DNA of 64,000 nucleotides from Boswellia sacra (lineage: Eukaryota > Streptophyta > Magnoliopsida > Sapindales > Burseraceae), in contig SNVD02014720.1 in NCBI GenBank assembly GCA_013180625.2, positions 1 through 64,000 on the forward strand, written 5' to 3'. The number at the start of each line of letters is the position of its first letter. Position 1 is the first letter of the stretch. Of this stretch, positions 37,105-48,714 are shown one piece after another. The position numbers and the translations under genes were made by a program. A model generated the notes under the pieces. It worked only from the letters and a program-made list of their open reading frames with translations, was not told the origin of the DNA and did no database searches.

Positions 37105-38190
37105 TACATAAATCTTCTTTAGCCTGTCCATGTTGATGGGCTTAAGGAATTCATTCCCTTCCATGTCTGATAGGATGACGACACCGTCGGACATGACCCT
37201 CGTCACAATAAATGGGCCTTCCCAATTAGGCTGAACTTCCCTCTCGGATCAAACACAATTGGCCTTGCTTTTTTAAGGACTGGCTCCCCTTCTTTGAATT
37301 TTCTTGCCTTTATTCTCTTGTCAAAGGCTCGAACAACCTGTTTCTGTTATAGTTTCATATGATATCTGGACTTTATTCTTTTCTCATCTATCAAAGCCAA
37401 TTATTTATATCTATTATCAATCCACTCCCTTTCAGGAATTTTTGCTTCAATAATAACTCTTACTAATTTTATTTCTATCTCAATTGGTAGGATCGCTTCT
37501 GAACCATACACCAATGAGAAGGACATCATGCCTGTTGAACTTGTAGGTGTTGTTCTACAACCAATAACACAAATAGCATCTTCTTTGCCTAATCTTTGTA
37601 TGTCTGCACTGCCTTGGCCAACATCTTCTTGATGTTTTTATTGGCTACTTCCATTGCTCCATTCGCTTGTGGCCTATATGGAGACAACTTATGGTGTTCA
37701 ATCCCATATTTCTCAAACAAGGCTTTAGTCTTAGCTTGGAAATGAACTCCATTGTCAGTCATAACTTGATGTGGCAGCCCAAATCTACATATGATGTTTT
37801 TCTTAAGGAACTTTGCCATCTGCTTTGTCCCCAGTTAACTATAGAACTCAGCTTCTATCCACTTGGTAAAATAGTCAATTGCCATCACTATATATATTTG
37901 CCCATTAGAGGCTAACAACCTTACTTAGCCTACAAAATCAATGCCCTATGTAGCAAAAGGCCACAGCGTTGTCATCGCTTGTAGCTGTAAGGCGGTTGGT
38001 GAATTAAATTTCCATTGATTTGGCTCTATTGACGCCTCTTCACAAACTAGACACAATCTGTCTCCATGGTTAACCAATAAAAGCATTGCCTCATGATCTT
38101 CTTTGCAAGCATTAGTCTGTTCATGTGCGGCCCACATACAATACTATGGATTTCTTTCGTAAGCCTTTTTGCTTCTTTCTCATCGACATA
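37105..38190 (-). pseudogene. Tat integrase (decayed)
   Basis: In minus order: a worn zinc-binding region (G-P-H-M-N, C-F-Y-W), Y-I-V-M-A-I-D-Y-F-T-K-W, the T-D-N-G-V-H-F motif with an active-site Asp, S-P-Y-R-P-Q-A-N-G-A-M-E-V-A-N with the Glu, and a C-terminal W-E-G-P-F-I-V segment. Several stop codons break it. The spacer between RNase H and integrase (K-P-R-F-Y-D-L-K-R-Y-L-E) is at 38197-38448. Confidence 0.85.
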
Positions 38191-38578
38191 TCTAAATTAC
38201 ATCCATTCTGGCATTCTCTTGTGTATCACTCCTTGATGACAAGTAAATTGTTGAGCCAATCTTTGTAGTACAACCCTATCTTTCTCATTGGCCTTATCTG
38301 GCAGAATCCTCTCTTCCAGATATCTCTTCAAGTCATAAAATCGTGGCTTCTCATCCACTTCGGCCTCCATTACATGGGGTTCCATATAGCAAGGACCCCA
38401 TGCTTGTGATATCACTATTGGTCTCACCAACAACTCTTGGGTACTCATCCAATGATGTCAAAGAGGTTAAAGCGTTAGCCATCAGATTCTCATTTCTAGG
38501 GAGATGGGTAAAGGTACACTACTTGAACCTCCCAACTAATGTTTTGATGTGCTCAAGGTACGGTTTAAACCTTTTTGC

Positions 38579-41500
38579 CTATCGATCCCAATCTTCATTG
38601 CCTTGAGAGATGACTAGCTTTGAATCTCCCAACACTTTTATTTCATCAATGCCCATCACAATCACAACTTCCAACCTAAGGGCATATGCTTCATATTCAA
38701 CCATGTTGTTGGTGACTCTGAACTCTAATTTCTTAGCGAATGGAATGACTTCTTCAGTTGGTGAAACTAGAATAACTCCTATTCCAACATCATTTTGATT
38801 GACAACTTTGTTAAAGAACATCCTTCATCCCACTATCGAGATTACTCCCACATGTTCACCTAGGAATTCCAATTCCCATGGTTCATTATCAGCGACTGGA
38901 TTCATGGCCAAAAACTCTGCTACTACTCTTCCTTTTACCATCTTCTTAGTGACATACTCAATGTCAAATTCTAACAACTGAACCAACCATCTTGCCAGCT
39001 TCCCCACCAATGATGGTGCTTCGTAAAGATATTTCATTGGATTATCTTTTGAGATAGCCTTAATCTTATGAGACTGAAAATAATGCCTCAACTTCTTCGA
39101 GAGCTAGACCACGGCTAAGCATGTTTTTTCCACGTAGCTATACTTTGTCTCATACAGTAGCAACTTTTTTCTAAAATAATAAATGGCATGTTCTATGCCA
39201 TTCTCATCTTTTTGTGCCAGCATAGCACCAAGTAGCCTCCTCTTCAAGAGCTAAGTAGATAATCAAATTCTTGCCAGGTTTTGGTAGTCTCAAAACTGGT
39301 AGATTCGACAAGTACCTCTTAATCTTCTTAAATGCTTCTTGGCACTGATCATTCCGCTCTATTGACTGATCCTTTTTTAGAAGCCTAAAGATCGGTGTAC
39401 AAACTATTATCAATTTGGTAATGAATCGACTTATATTTAGATCTTTCCAAGGAACCCTTAATCTTCTTTTTTTGTCCTGGGTGATGGCATCTTCGTAATC
39501 GCCTTGACCTTGTCTAGATCTACTTCTATCCCCCTTTTGCCAATGTCTATCCCTTTCTTATGAACTACAAATCCCAACAACCTCCCTAAGGTGACCCTAA
39601 AGACACACTTCTTCAGATTTAGCCAGAACTTGTATTCTATCACCCTTTCTAGGAATCTGTCTAAAGCTTCAAAATGACCTTCTCAAGTTTCGGATTTCAT
39701 CATCATGTCATCCACATAGACTTCTATCTCCTTGTTCATCATGTCACGAAACAGTGTCATTGCCATTTGTTGGTATGTTATCCTTGCATTCTTTAACCCG
39801 AAGGGCATCACTTTATGACAGTAGGTTCCTCATTCCGTAATGAAGGCCATGTTCATCTTATCTTCATTGGCCATCATTATGTGGTTGTAACTAGAAAACC
39901 TATTTACAAAAGAGAACATCACACTGGCAGTAGCGCTATCTACTAACACATCAATGTGAGGCAAAAGAAAATCATCCTTTGGTGAGGCCTTATTCGAGTC
40001 TCGATAATCCATCCTTCTTTGACATTGGCACGATATCGGCCAACCATTCTGGATTGCTCACTGTTAGCCCTAAGGCTACATGATAATTTTGATGATAACA
40101 ATACACATTGATTCATTGTGATTTACTAACATGTTTATTTATGTGCCAGAGTAATATCATTGAAATAATTATAAAATCAAGAAGAGGCTTATTAAAATGA
40201 AGTGTTGAAGCTAAGGAGAAGACTACATGTTAAAGGCACCAAAGTTTAAGAACAAGGTTTGATTCAAGGAATGTGACACATGAGCAATGTTCAATCAATT
40301 GGTCATATATTTCTCTACAGATGTCCAAATGATGTGATTCTTGAGCCTTTGGAAAGCTTACTCAATTTATAACATTTCATATGTTTTAAAGAAATTTAAA
40401 TTTCAAGTGTAAGGTTGTCCAAATGATCATGCAAGTTGAAAGACAAATAGAAGCAGCTGACATGAGCACCAAATACTCTTTTGGACATATCTTGAGCTAG
40501 AAAACTCAAAATGACTTGATTCTTATGGAATTAAAAAGATGACATAATGAGGCACATTTTATATGTTTTGAAGAAATTCAAATTTCAAATGGAAGGTCGA
40601 CATAATTGACATGAAATTCTATGGACTGACACAAGGAAGAAAAATCAACTCACATGAGCACTGAATGGTTTTTTGGCCATATCTTAAGATAGAAATATCC
40701 AAATTCTTTGATTCTTAATATTTTGGAAAGCTTATTCAAATATTCAGATCTTTTATGTTTGAAGAAATTCAAATTTCAAACGGAATGCTGACAGAATTAT
40801 CATTCAAATCGGTGGACGGACACAAGGAAGAAAAATCAAGTCACATGAGCACCGAATGGTATTTTGGCCATATCTTGAGCTACAGATATCCAAATGACTT
40901 GATTATTGATGCGTTGGAAAGCTTATTCAAATATGCAGATCTTTTATGTTTTGTAGATTTTCAAATTTCAAACGGAACATTGACAAAAATGGTAGACAAA
41001 ATTATGGTTTTTATGGTGGGCAAAAAATTTGGAGATGGTGTCTTCACTTGATTAAGTTCATCTCATTTGCCTATAAAAGGAGCCCTTCTCCCATGCATTC
41101 AGCAAGAGCAAGAGAAGCATTTTATCAAGCAAAAAATAAGAGAAATATCAAGTCTAGAGAGCTTTTATATTCTTTATCTACTCTTTGAAGAGAGTTGTAC
41201 TTTTGTTGTAAAAATTTACTTTGTTCTTGTATTGTGGTGAGAGTGAGATCTTCTTGTAAAGGATAAAAGTTATCCTTGAGAGAACTCTTTCCTTGGTGAG
41301 GTTGTTCATCAAGAAGAACTCTTGGTGTGGTATTATCAATAGTTGAAGGAAGTTGCCTTGGTGAGGTTGTTCATCAAGAAGAACTCTTGGTGTGGTGTTA
41401 TCAAGGTTGAAGGAAGTTGCCTTGGTGAGGTTGTTCATCAAGAAGAACTCTTGGTGTGGTGTTATCAAGAGTTGGAAGAAAAAGTCTTGGTGAGGTTGTT

Positions 41501-42000
41501 CATCAAGCAAGTTGTAAAGATTTCTACAACTTAGTGGAAAGCTTAGCTCGTGGAGCTAGGAGCCCGTGGACGTAGGCAAGGTTTGCCGAACCACGTAAAT
41601 TGAGTTTGCACTCTCTCTATCCCTATCTCTTTACATTAACTTGCACTTGTGATTGTTCTTCATTTCTATTCTCTTGATTGCATTCTATTTTCATCTTCTT
41701 CACCTTTATTCTTAAAGAAAGAGTTAAATAATTTTGATTTTCAAGAAAAGTTTTCTAAATCCGTTTTGATAAATAAAAACCCAATTCACCCCCCCTCTTG
41801 GGTTGCCATACCTGGGTCAACACTCACCACTTCTAAAAACTTGCTTCAATCTGCTTGGAGACTTCCTCTTTGATTTTCTAAGCCCACTTTAGCCTCGACC
41901 CCTTTAGTTTTTGCTTGACTGACTATATATGCAAATAGGTTGGAATTGTATGCTCAGCAATGCTTCTCTCAATTCTAGGCATATCATCATAGGACCAGGT
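38579..42000 (-). pseudogene. Tat reverse transcriptase and dual RNase H (decayed, interrupted)
   Basis: RT starts near 41990 with W-S-Y-D-D-M-P-R-I, is interrupted by the solo LTR at 41822-40062, and resumes with D-Y-R-D-S-N-K-A-S-P-K-D-D and L-P-H-I-D-V-L-V-D. The V-D-D-M-M-M-K motif (about 39690-39720) is the polymerase active site. The first RNase H region is at 39413-38825 (Y-V-T-K-K-M-V-K-G-R-V-V-A-E-F-L-A). The second, archaeal-type RNase H at 38821-38579 has N-N-M-V-E-Y-E-A-Y-A-L-R-L and L-G-D-S-K-L-V. Stops and frameshifts separate every segment. Confidence 0.85.
40062..41822 (+). repeat. Copia solo LTR, same family as 18950-25878
   Basis: It runs TGTTAGCCC…GGGTCAACA and is flanked by CTCAC on both sides (40057-40061 and 41823-41827), a clean 5-bp target duplication. 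This means the internal part was lost by LTR-LTR recombination after insertion. It carries about three 65-bp minisatellite units (41290-41500) and the TATA box TATAAAAGG (41072-41080). It is in the opposite orientation to the Copia element at 18950 and sits inside Tat RT. Confidence 0.95.
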
Positions 42001-42679
42001 GAAGACTTCTTCATGTTTCTTTAGCAATTTTTCAAATTTGTCTCTTTTTCAAGAGTTGTGTCAAGTGTAATACATATCTCCTTGTGTTCTTCGATTGTAC
42101 CAAGATTAATGTCATGAGTTTAAATGGTACGGATGTCAAATATGCTAGTGAAATGCAAATTATGATACATAATGCCATTAGGAAGGACATCACACAAGTA
42201 AGCAAACTAATTCTTTATTGCGTCAATTTTGGAAACATGAACAATGTCATTTTCTTCAAAGAGGTTAGGCACAAATATATCCTCATGAAACACATCTTTG
42301 TTTCCTTCCTTGTTGAAGGCCAAGGTCGATGGACGGGTCCATTAGCAATGCTTGATCTTTGAGGTTTCTCCTCTTTGATGGTCATCTTCTCCATTCCCTC
42401 AACCAAGCCATTACCCTTAGAGATTCTTGCTTGAAGGATATTGTTGAAAATCTCAAATTCGGGCTTTAACATTCCCTTGAAAACCCATGATTCAGCAGCT
42501 CCCACATTCTTTATATCTTGGGCTTTGACGAATTTGATGAATCTCCCCTTCTTGGGCTCAATGTCTTCTTCTTCCCCTTCAGACTCATAACCCAACCCTC
42601 TTATAGAAGTTTGGCCTTTGAAATTTGAAAAAGATGGTAAACCACATCCATTCCTTCCAAGCCTAGTTCCTAGCAAGTG

Positions 42680-43321
42680 TCATTGTTTCTTCATTATCCT
42701 AGCTACAATTAGGTTGATTTCGTCAATCATGGCCAAGTGAAAGCCTCCCATGTAAGGTGTCTCTCCAACCTTCACATTTAAAGAAGTTGGTGTAATTGTT
42801 GAGGCTGCATGAATGGTTACAATCTCCCCAACCACGTTGAATCGGATCTTCTGATGTAAGGTGGAAGCAATCCCACCAAATTGATGGAACCATACTCGTC
42901 CCGACAAGGTAGCAAATATGACTGGAACATCGAGGACTATCAATTTCATCACAACTTCAATTGGCCTAATCTTCACTAATGCCTTGCAGATCCTAATGGC
43001 ACTCCTCTTCGAGTCATCATAAGCCTTGATCACCATCTCATAAGGCTCAAGCTCATCTTCACTGACCCCATACTTATGCAATATCTTCATAGGAACAATA
43101 TTAATGGTGAACCTATCATCCACCATGATGCAAGGAGATGTCTTCCCACCAATCTCTATAGTGATAAACAATAGCTTGTTATGATTCCTTCCTTTAAAAG
43201 GTAGATCTTCATTGGTGAAGGTGGTCACACCTTTCTCATTTATCCCATTTGGTTCTCTTTTAGTCAAAGTGGTCAACATTTCAGTTGTAGCAGCAACCAT
43301 TGATATTTCCACCTCTACCAA
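42680..43321 (-). pseudogene. Tat aspartic protease region
   Basis: A 213-codon open frame: L-L-F-I-T-I-E-I-G-G-K precedes the expected active site, which reads V-D-D-R-F-T-I-N-I-V-P; the family usually has D-x-G-S-S-x-N-I, so the Gly after the Asp is lost. F-H-Q-F-G-G-I-A-S-T-L-H-Q-K-I-R-F matches the end of Tat protease. The flanking 42215-42676 frame (G-L-G-Y-E) is the protease-RT linker. Confidence 0.75.
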
Positions 43322-43348
43322 AGCCTTTGCTATGGCTTCTTTATACTT

Positions 43349-45217
43349 TTAAGATGATATCGAAAAATCTGAAATGTTGGCATTTGCTTGGATCTTCTTT
43401 AATTGCCTGATCACTTGGTCTTCTACTCTTTTAGTTTCTTTTTTGACAACTTCTTTGCCCTTCTCGATAGTTTTCTCAATTGGTTTCCCATTCTCCTTCT
43501 CATGGTGAAATCTACCACTCATTGTTACTCTTTGGATGTTCTCACTCTCACCCTTAAGTGTTTCTCCCTCGACTCTCACTCCCTCTTCTTCATCATTGCT
43601 AAAGTCAGCCAAAAAGTTTGGAAGGGTCTTGACTTTAGGGTTGCCATCCCAAATACCTACAACTCTCACTTATTTGTACCTTCTAGGTAAACTCTCCCTT
43701 CTCCTAAGGTTCTAAACTCGCTTCCTTTTCCTAGCTTCGCTACCCTTCTTCACTTTGAGTCTTCTAGGTGGTGGGCCTCTTCTAGCCCCTTTTCCAGCCA
43801 TCCATTTCTTGGCAAAGGTAATCAATTATGTGGACTTCTCCTTGGCAGATGCTTCTTCATTCTCCACGTCAACTTCCTCTTCATCTAATTTTTGTTGTTC
43901 TTCTTCCTCATAGTCATTGATGCACACAAATTCGGGTTCTAAGCTTTGCTTGGCTCCCTATATCGCAATGTTAGTCCATCCATCCTTCTTAGTGTGGATC
44001 TTTTCTGCCAAAGGAACGGGCTCATCTTTTGCCCTCTTAATGATTTCCTTGGGCTCTTCGATCTTAGGCTTTTCAATCTTAGGCTTCTTCTTCGTGACTA
44101 CTTTCTAGTGGAGCATTCCTGTTGTCCAAGCTTAGATTTCTCCTTTCTTTTGGCTTTCTCGACCCTGTTTGATCTACTTTCTCCAAAGGAGTTTATGACT
44201 TACTTCTCAGTCAAGCCCATGGTTGTTGAAGGAGGTACCCAATTATAATTGGATAGTGGATTACTTCTCGTATTGGGCTCATGTATCTTTGGATTAGGAA
44301 TTGGCCTTTGTTGATCAAATCTTGGATCTTGTGATGAAGATGAGTGCAATCATCAGTCTCATGCCTAGTCACATGGTGGAATTCACACTTCTCATAATGC
44401 CTCCAATTCCTTGGTAACATATTTGGAAGCTCTCTCAGTGGCAATGGCTGCAAGATCCTTTCGGCTCTTAATCTTGTAAAGATCTTGGATAGTAGTCTCC
44501 CCAAATGACTGAAGTTCTTCTATGGGGTGACTACCTTCCCCTCAACATGCTTTATGGTAGGCCCACTAGCTTGGTGATACTGCCATTGACTTCTTTTGAG
44601 GTAGCTATTATTTCTTCTTTTCTGTCTAGCCTCCAAATCTTCTATTGGAATGCCCGAATCATATAAATCTTCAAAAGTTTTGATGGGGAAGCCTGCCAGT
44701 CTATCACTAATGAAAGTATGGGCTCCATTAACTGCCACACAGACCTAGTCCTTCTCCATAGGTCTGGTGGTCATTTTGGTGGCCTTGGCTCTCAAACGAA
44801 CTAGATACTCTGAAAAGGTCTTGTTGGGCTTCTGACACGTCGTCTCCAAGTCCTTCAAGGTTACCCCCTATTGAGCATTATGGCGGTACTGCTCTACAAA
44901 TTGTTCTGAAAGTTCTTCCCAATCTTCTTAAACTCTCTTGGGGAGGTCATGGTGCCATACTACCGCATCATCTTCTAGGGATAGCATGAAGTACTTTAAT
45001 AGGTGATCCTTTGACAAAGGAGTGGTGGCCATGACAATTGGATACTGTCTGAAATGCATCTTACAGTTGGCCTTCGCATTGAATTTGGGCAAGTCTGGAA
45101 GGCAAAAGTTTGATGACAAATCATTGTCCAATGAGTAGAATACATCTAGGTCTTCGACCCCTTTTAACCCTTCTTCTTCAAGAGGGATTGGACTTTCTCC
45201 ATGTCCTTGGCCAACTG
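43349..45217 (-). pseudogene. Tat gag, C-terminal and central parts
   Basis: Broken frames give a gag core at 44928-45217 (L-P-K-F-N, F-R-Q-Y, W-H-H-D-L-P), a middle piece at 44520-44738 (F-I-S-D-R-L-A-G-F-P-I-K-T-F-E-D-L-Y), and a zinc-finger-like C-E-F-H-H-V-T-R-H-E-T-D-D-C (C-x2-H-…-H-…-C) at 44211-44504. The 43349-43669 piece is Lys/Glu-rich linker. The N-terminus lies across the inserted element at 55576-55791. Confidence 0.75.
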
Positions 45218-46595
45218 TGACACATCCGAAAAAGGATTGTCTCCCAAGTATAGGAGTGTCGAAGTAATAAACCCGGTAAGACCGGGGTCGATCCACAAGG
45301 AAGGAATTTTAGCGCTACAAATTATAAGCTAAGCAAATATGATATCGATGATTCAAATAAATGGCAAGATAATATCAACAAATATAAATAAGGAACAAGT
45401 TCTTAAACAATAAATGAGAATCACACAAGAGAAATCAACACAATGATAATGAGAGCTAAGGTTAGGGGACCCGTCCTTGATATTTCGAATAAGGTTAAAC
45501 AACCCATTTTAGTTATATGAATTATATTTGCTTCATTACCAATATTTATACCACTACTTGTAAATGGGTTCAAGCATCCAATGTACCAATCTCCATATGT
45601 CGACAACAAATCAAGGTTCCTAACTAGATTCGTGTCGGTAAAGAAAAACCACACGACATCTAGAAAGGATCCAAGCATTTGATGTGCCAAGGATTGTCTA
45701 CGATGGATCAAGACCTCCACTTTACCAGTGGTGTCAAGATTGATTAAAAAAGTAAATATAAATCATATACAATAAACAACATAAGATTATAATAATTAAG
45801 CATATATTAAAGGGTTAGAGAATCCTTACTCTCATATCAAGGGTTTCACCCTTTCACCTTAGCAAGAGAGAAATTAGAAAGACATTATAAGAGAAAGAAA
45901 ACAAATTATAAGAAAAAGGAGATTCATTAATAACATAAAAATACAGGAGAGAAAAACACGATAACAAGGGATCCCAGCAAAGGCCAAGATGCCCTAATGG
46001 GTCACAAGGCATCTCTATTTATAGATACATTCAGGGGCAAACTTGTCAAATTACAAAGGAATAATTGTCAAATATTAGATGCACCAACTTTGACAATTAG
46101 GGTAATTAGGTGAACCGAGTTTGACTACCGATTTTGACACTGAATTTTTTAGAATTTTAATCATATGTCTTCATGAAAATCATAGATATTTCTCTCAGAT
46201 TTCGAGAACATCTTGATTCATACGATTTGGATACATATTTTGAGAGATATGGTCAAAATACTGAGGCATGGTCAAGCTGGGCCGAAACTGCAGATAGGTT
46301 CATTTCAAGCCCATTTTTGGTCTACTAAGAGCCTAAATTTAACGATGCTTCTGAAATACAATCTTGTAGATAATTTAATCAGCTCTCCAAAACATTAAGA
46401 TTTACACCATTCTGATCTATAAATAGAGAGTTATGCTCATTTTACCGAACCTACATCAAAACCAAAATTAAGAGAAAGTTAATTCAAAGATGTAAAGACT
46501 ACAAATATGCTTAAGTTGAGGGATTTAATGACACAATTAATACAATATGATGAATTAAGCTCTCATTAAACATACATATTTAGGTGTTCATCACA
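45218..46595 (-). repeat. 3' LTR of the LOG-carrying Athila-like element
   Basis: It pairs with 54202-55570. The TATA box, CTATAAATAG on the minus strand, is at 46015-46024. The frames at 45421-45720 and in the matching LTR are shadows of LTR sequence. Confidence 0.95.
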
Positions 46596-46612
46596 CCCCC
46601 CAACTAGCTTAT
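46596..46612 (-). promoter_or_regulatory. Polypurine tract
   Basis: CACCCCCCAACTAGC on the plus strand, a G-run in the element's sense, directly next to the 3' LTR. Upstream in element sense is GCTAGGGACTAACAATAAGC, the counterpart of the GCTCGAGGACTAGCAAAGCC before the plus-strand element's tract (4825). Confidence 0.75.
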
Positions 46613-47790
46613 TGTTAGTCCCTAGCAATTAAAGCGTTATTATTTAGTGATTTATAGAATTTTACATCCAAGGTGGTTATTATTGCACTCTCCTTGATTT
46701 TATCCAAATAAACAAACTCTCAACCAATTTTTTTTTTAATGACTCATGTACCCTTCAGTCAAGATATCAATAAACCTTCTTTTTGTGCTCAGTCGACACA
46801 TGATTATGGGGCTTATCAGAAAGAAGTCATATCAATTCTAAAATTTGTTAAGGCTAACAACCTTAGGTGAGGGGTATTTATTTATTTTACATATATATAT
46901 TTTTCTTTTTTTTCTCTTTCTCCTTTTTTTTTTGAAAGAATGCATCTTTAACCCATGTAGCGAGTCTTAGGCTAATGACTCCCAGACCAGTTGGCTTTAG
47001 GGCATTAGGTGTTAAGACACCCCTTCGAGCTTAACGACTCGGGTTGCCGATGCTTTATTTTGCTTAGAAACTTGCGGATAGTGCAATGTTGAATCCCATT
47101 AAGCTTTCTCCTTAATCCATGTAGCGAGCTTTGGGCCAATAGCTCCCAAACCAGTTGGTCTTAGGGTATTAGGTGTTGAGGCACCCCTCTGACTTAATTG
47201 CTCGAATTAAGGAGGCTACGAGACCAAACTTACCCACAATTGCTCTCTCTCTCTTTTTTTTTTACTTTTACTCTTTTTTTTTTTGCTTTCACTTTTTTTT
47301 TACTTTTCCCTTCCTTTTGTTGTTATCCTAAACAAAATAAAAGAACTCAACAATTTCATTTCGCCACCCATAATCATGCATCAAGGTATGTTTGTGTGTG
47401 AAGAAAGGTTCATGAATACTTGCTTAACGAGTACATAAGCACACAGTTTATTAAATGATAATGTTGTAAGAGTTCATAGATTTGAATAATTCAAAGTGAA
47501 ATAAATAACACCTCCTTGTTATAAAATTCAAAAATCAAGACTAAATAATATCAAGTTAGCTAAAATGAGTTCACCAAATCAAAATAAAATGACAAATTAG
47601 TTAGAATGGGTTTCAAGAGTTCAAACAGGTCCTCCTTACTCTGCCATTTCTGACCCAGAATGTGTTTCAAGAGGATTTGAACTCCTTACACCGCACTCTA
47701 AATCTAATTACTAACTTGCTTTTTTTTTTTTAAGAAAAAGAAAATTCAAAACATACTTATGTCTACTATCCTTCCCCCCCAAGCAAATGA
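46613..47790 (-). other. 3' untranslated region with a 164-bp-spaced repeat
   Basis: No coding frame is recognised. About 95 bp starting TAACCCATGTAGCGAG (46949) recur in worn form at 47113 (TAATCCATGTAGCGAG), including CCAGTTGG-CTTAGGG-ATTAGGTGTT. Long T/A runs flank them. Confidence 0.6.
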
Positions 47791-47809
47791 AACATTGTCC
47801 TCAATGTTT
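47791..47809 (-). promoter_or_regulatory. Conserved inverted repeat next to a G-run
   Basis: On the minus strand AAACATTGAGGACAATGTT, containing the ACATTG-AGGA-CAATGT inverted repeat, followed by a GGGGGGG run (complement at 47774-47780). It matches 4084-4099 in the other LOG element, at the same place between LOG and the 3' LTR. Confidence 0.6.
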
Positions 47810-47916
47810 AAACGTAAAGAGATAAAGTATGGGAGACATTACCTGAAGCTTCTATTATTAAAGAGAGATGACCTAAAAGACTCATAAAATAAAATAAAAT
47901 AAAGCACAAGAAAACA

Positions 47917-48567
47917 TTACAAACGGAGGTTTAGATCCAATTTGCACTTTTTGTTTTGCCCTCCTGCCCAATTAATTTGAGTACCAGCTAGGTCAGGTTC
48001 ATACTCAACTTCTTATAATTTGTCAAGTAACTCGCCAGCAGAAGTAGCAGAAACAAGGATCTATCTCATCGAATGAGGGATAAAATTTTGTTCCACAGCT
48101 GCATCAACAAAACTTATTAAAGGATCAAAGAAATTGTTAACATTCAACAAACCTATGGGTTTTTGATGGAGATTCAGTTGGGCCCAAGAGGCAATTTGAA
48201 AAATTTCTTCGAGAGTACCAAAGCCACCTGGTAAAGCAATAAAAGCATCTGAATTGATGAGCATATGTGCCATGCGTTCATGCATAGAGGAGACTTGTAA
48301 CTCATGCCCAACCTTTTTTCCAACAATGCTTTCTATAGCTAAAGCTTTAGGAATAACTCCTAAAACTTGACTACCTCCTACCCGTGTAGCTCTTGACATA
48401 CAACCCATTAACCCGAGGCTACCTCCCCCATAAACCACATGAATCTTTCTTTCAGCCAGTAGTCTACCAAGATAATTTGCTGCCTTGATAAACTCTTCAC
48501 TTTTACCCGGTCGAGATCCACAGAATACACATATCTTTTGGATTCGACGTTTTGAAGTTCCCTCCAT
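47917..48567 (-). pseudogene. LOG: LOG-like cytokinin riboside 5'-monophosphate phosphoribohydrolase (two stops)
   Basis: Intronless frame of 216 codons plus stop with [16 protein letters not shown] and P-G-G-F-G-T-L-E-E, the LOG signatures for cytokinin ribotide hydrolysis. The usual M-H-x-R-K is M-H-E-R-M. Two in-frame stops (TAG at 48061-48063 after ~168 codons, TAA further on) both look like C-to-T changes of Gln codons, so the frame was intact until recently. The tail ends N-K-K-C-K then L-D-L-N-L-R-L. By eye it is roughly 60-65% identical to the copy at 2225-2874. It starts about 150-190 nt after the integrase end and lies inside the LTRs, so it is element cargo, not a host gene. Confidence 0.93.
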
Positions 48568-48654
48568 GTTTATGCAACTCTTTAACTACGTGTGAAGAAG
48601 AGAAGAAGAGATGTGGTATTTATGGAGTGCAAAAAGGTATGCTAATGATTACAT

Positions 48655-48661
48655 CTATATA
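48655..48661 (-). promoter_or_regulatory. TATA-like box upstream of LOG
   Basis: CTATATAG on the minus strand, 88-95 nt before the LOG ATG; CCATAAATACC lies about 50 nt before it. The position resembles the TATA-like box of the other LOG copy. Confidence 0.35.
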
Positions 48662-48714
48662 GGTAGCTCGCTTGTTTGGGTTCATTTTGGTCTAATGAAT
48701 ACACATATCTATAT

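Larger units (their letters stand above)
37105..45217 (-). mobile_element. Tat-type Ty3/gypsy retrotransposon, decayed (continues at 55576-58400)
   Basis: Minus-strand gag, protease, RT, RNase H, a second archaeal-type RNase H, and integrase follow in that order; the second RNase H marks the Tat lineage. The element is split by a complete Athila-like element between 45217 and 55576 (target duplication AACTG) and by a Copia solo LTR at 40062-41822. Its gag resumes at 55576 and its 5' LTR and PBS lie at 56579-58400. Stops and shifts are frequent throughout, so it is old. No 3' LTR is recognised left of 37105. Confidence 0.85.

Noticed and set aside
42084..42362. A plus-strand open frame whose peptide recurs on the minus strand near 58400-58560
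   Set aside because: It is antisense to the N-terminal part of Tat pol in both places (the I-N-L-G-T-I linker region), so its conservation reflects the real coding strand.
45421..45720. 99-codon frame in the LTR, with a 125-codon version at 54403-54780
   Set aside because: Repeated only because it lies in paired LTRs; no protein features and it is not seen as an intact frame in the third LTR.
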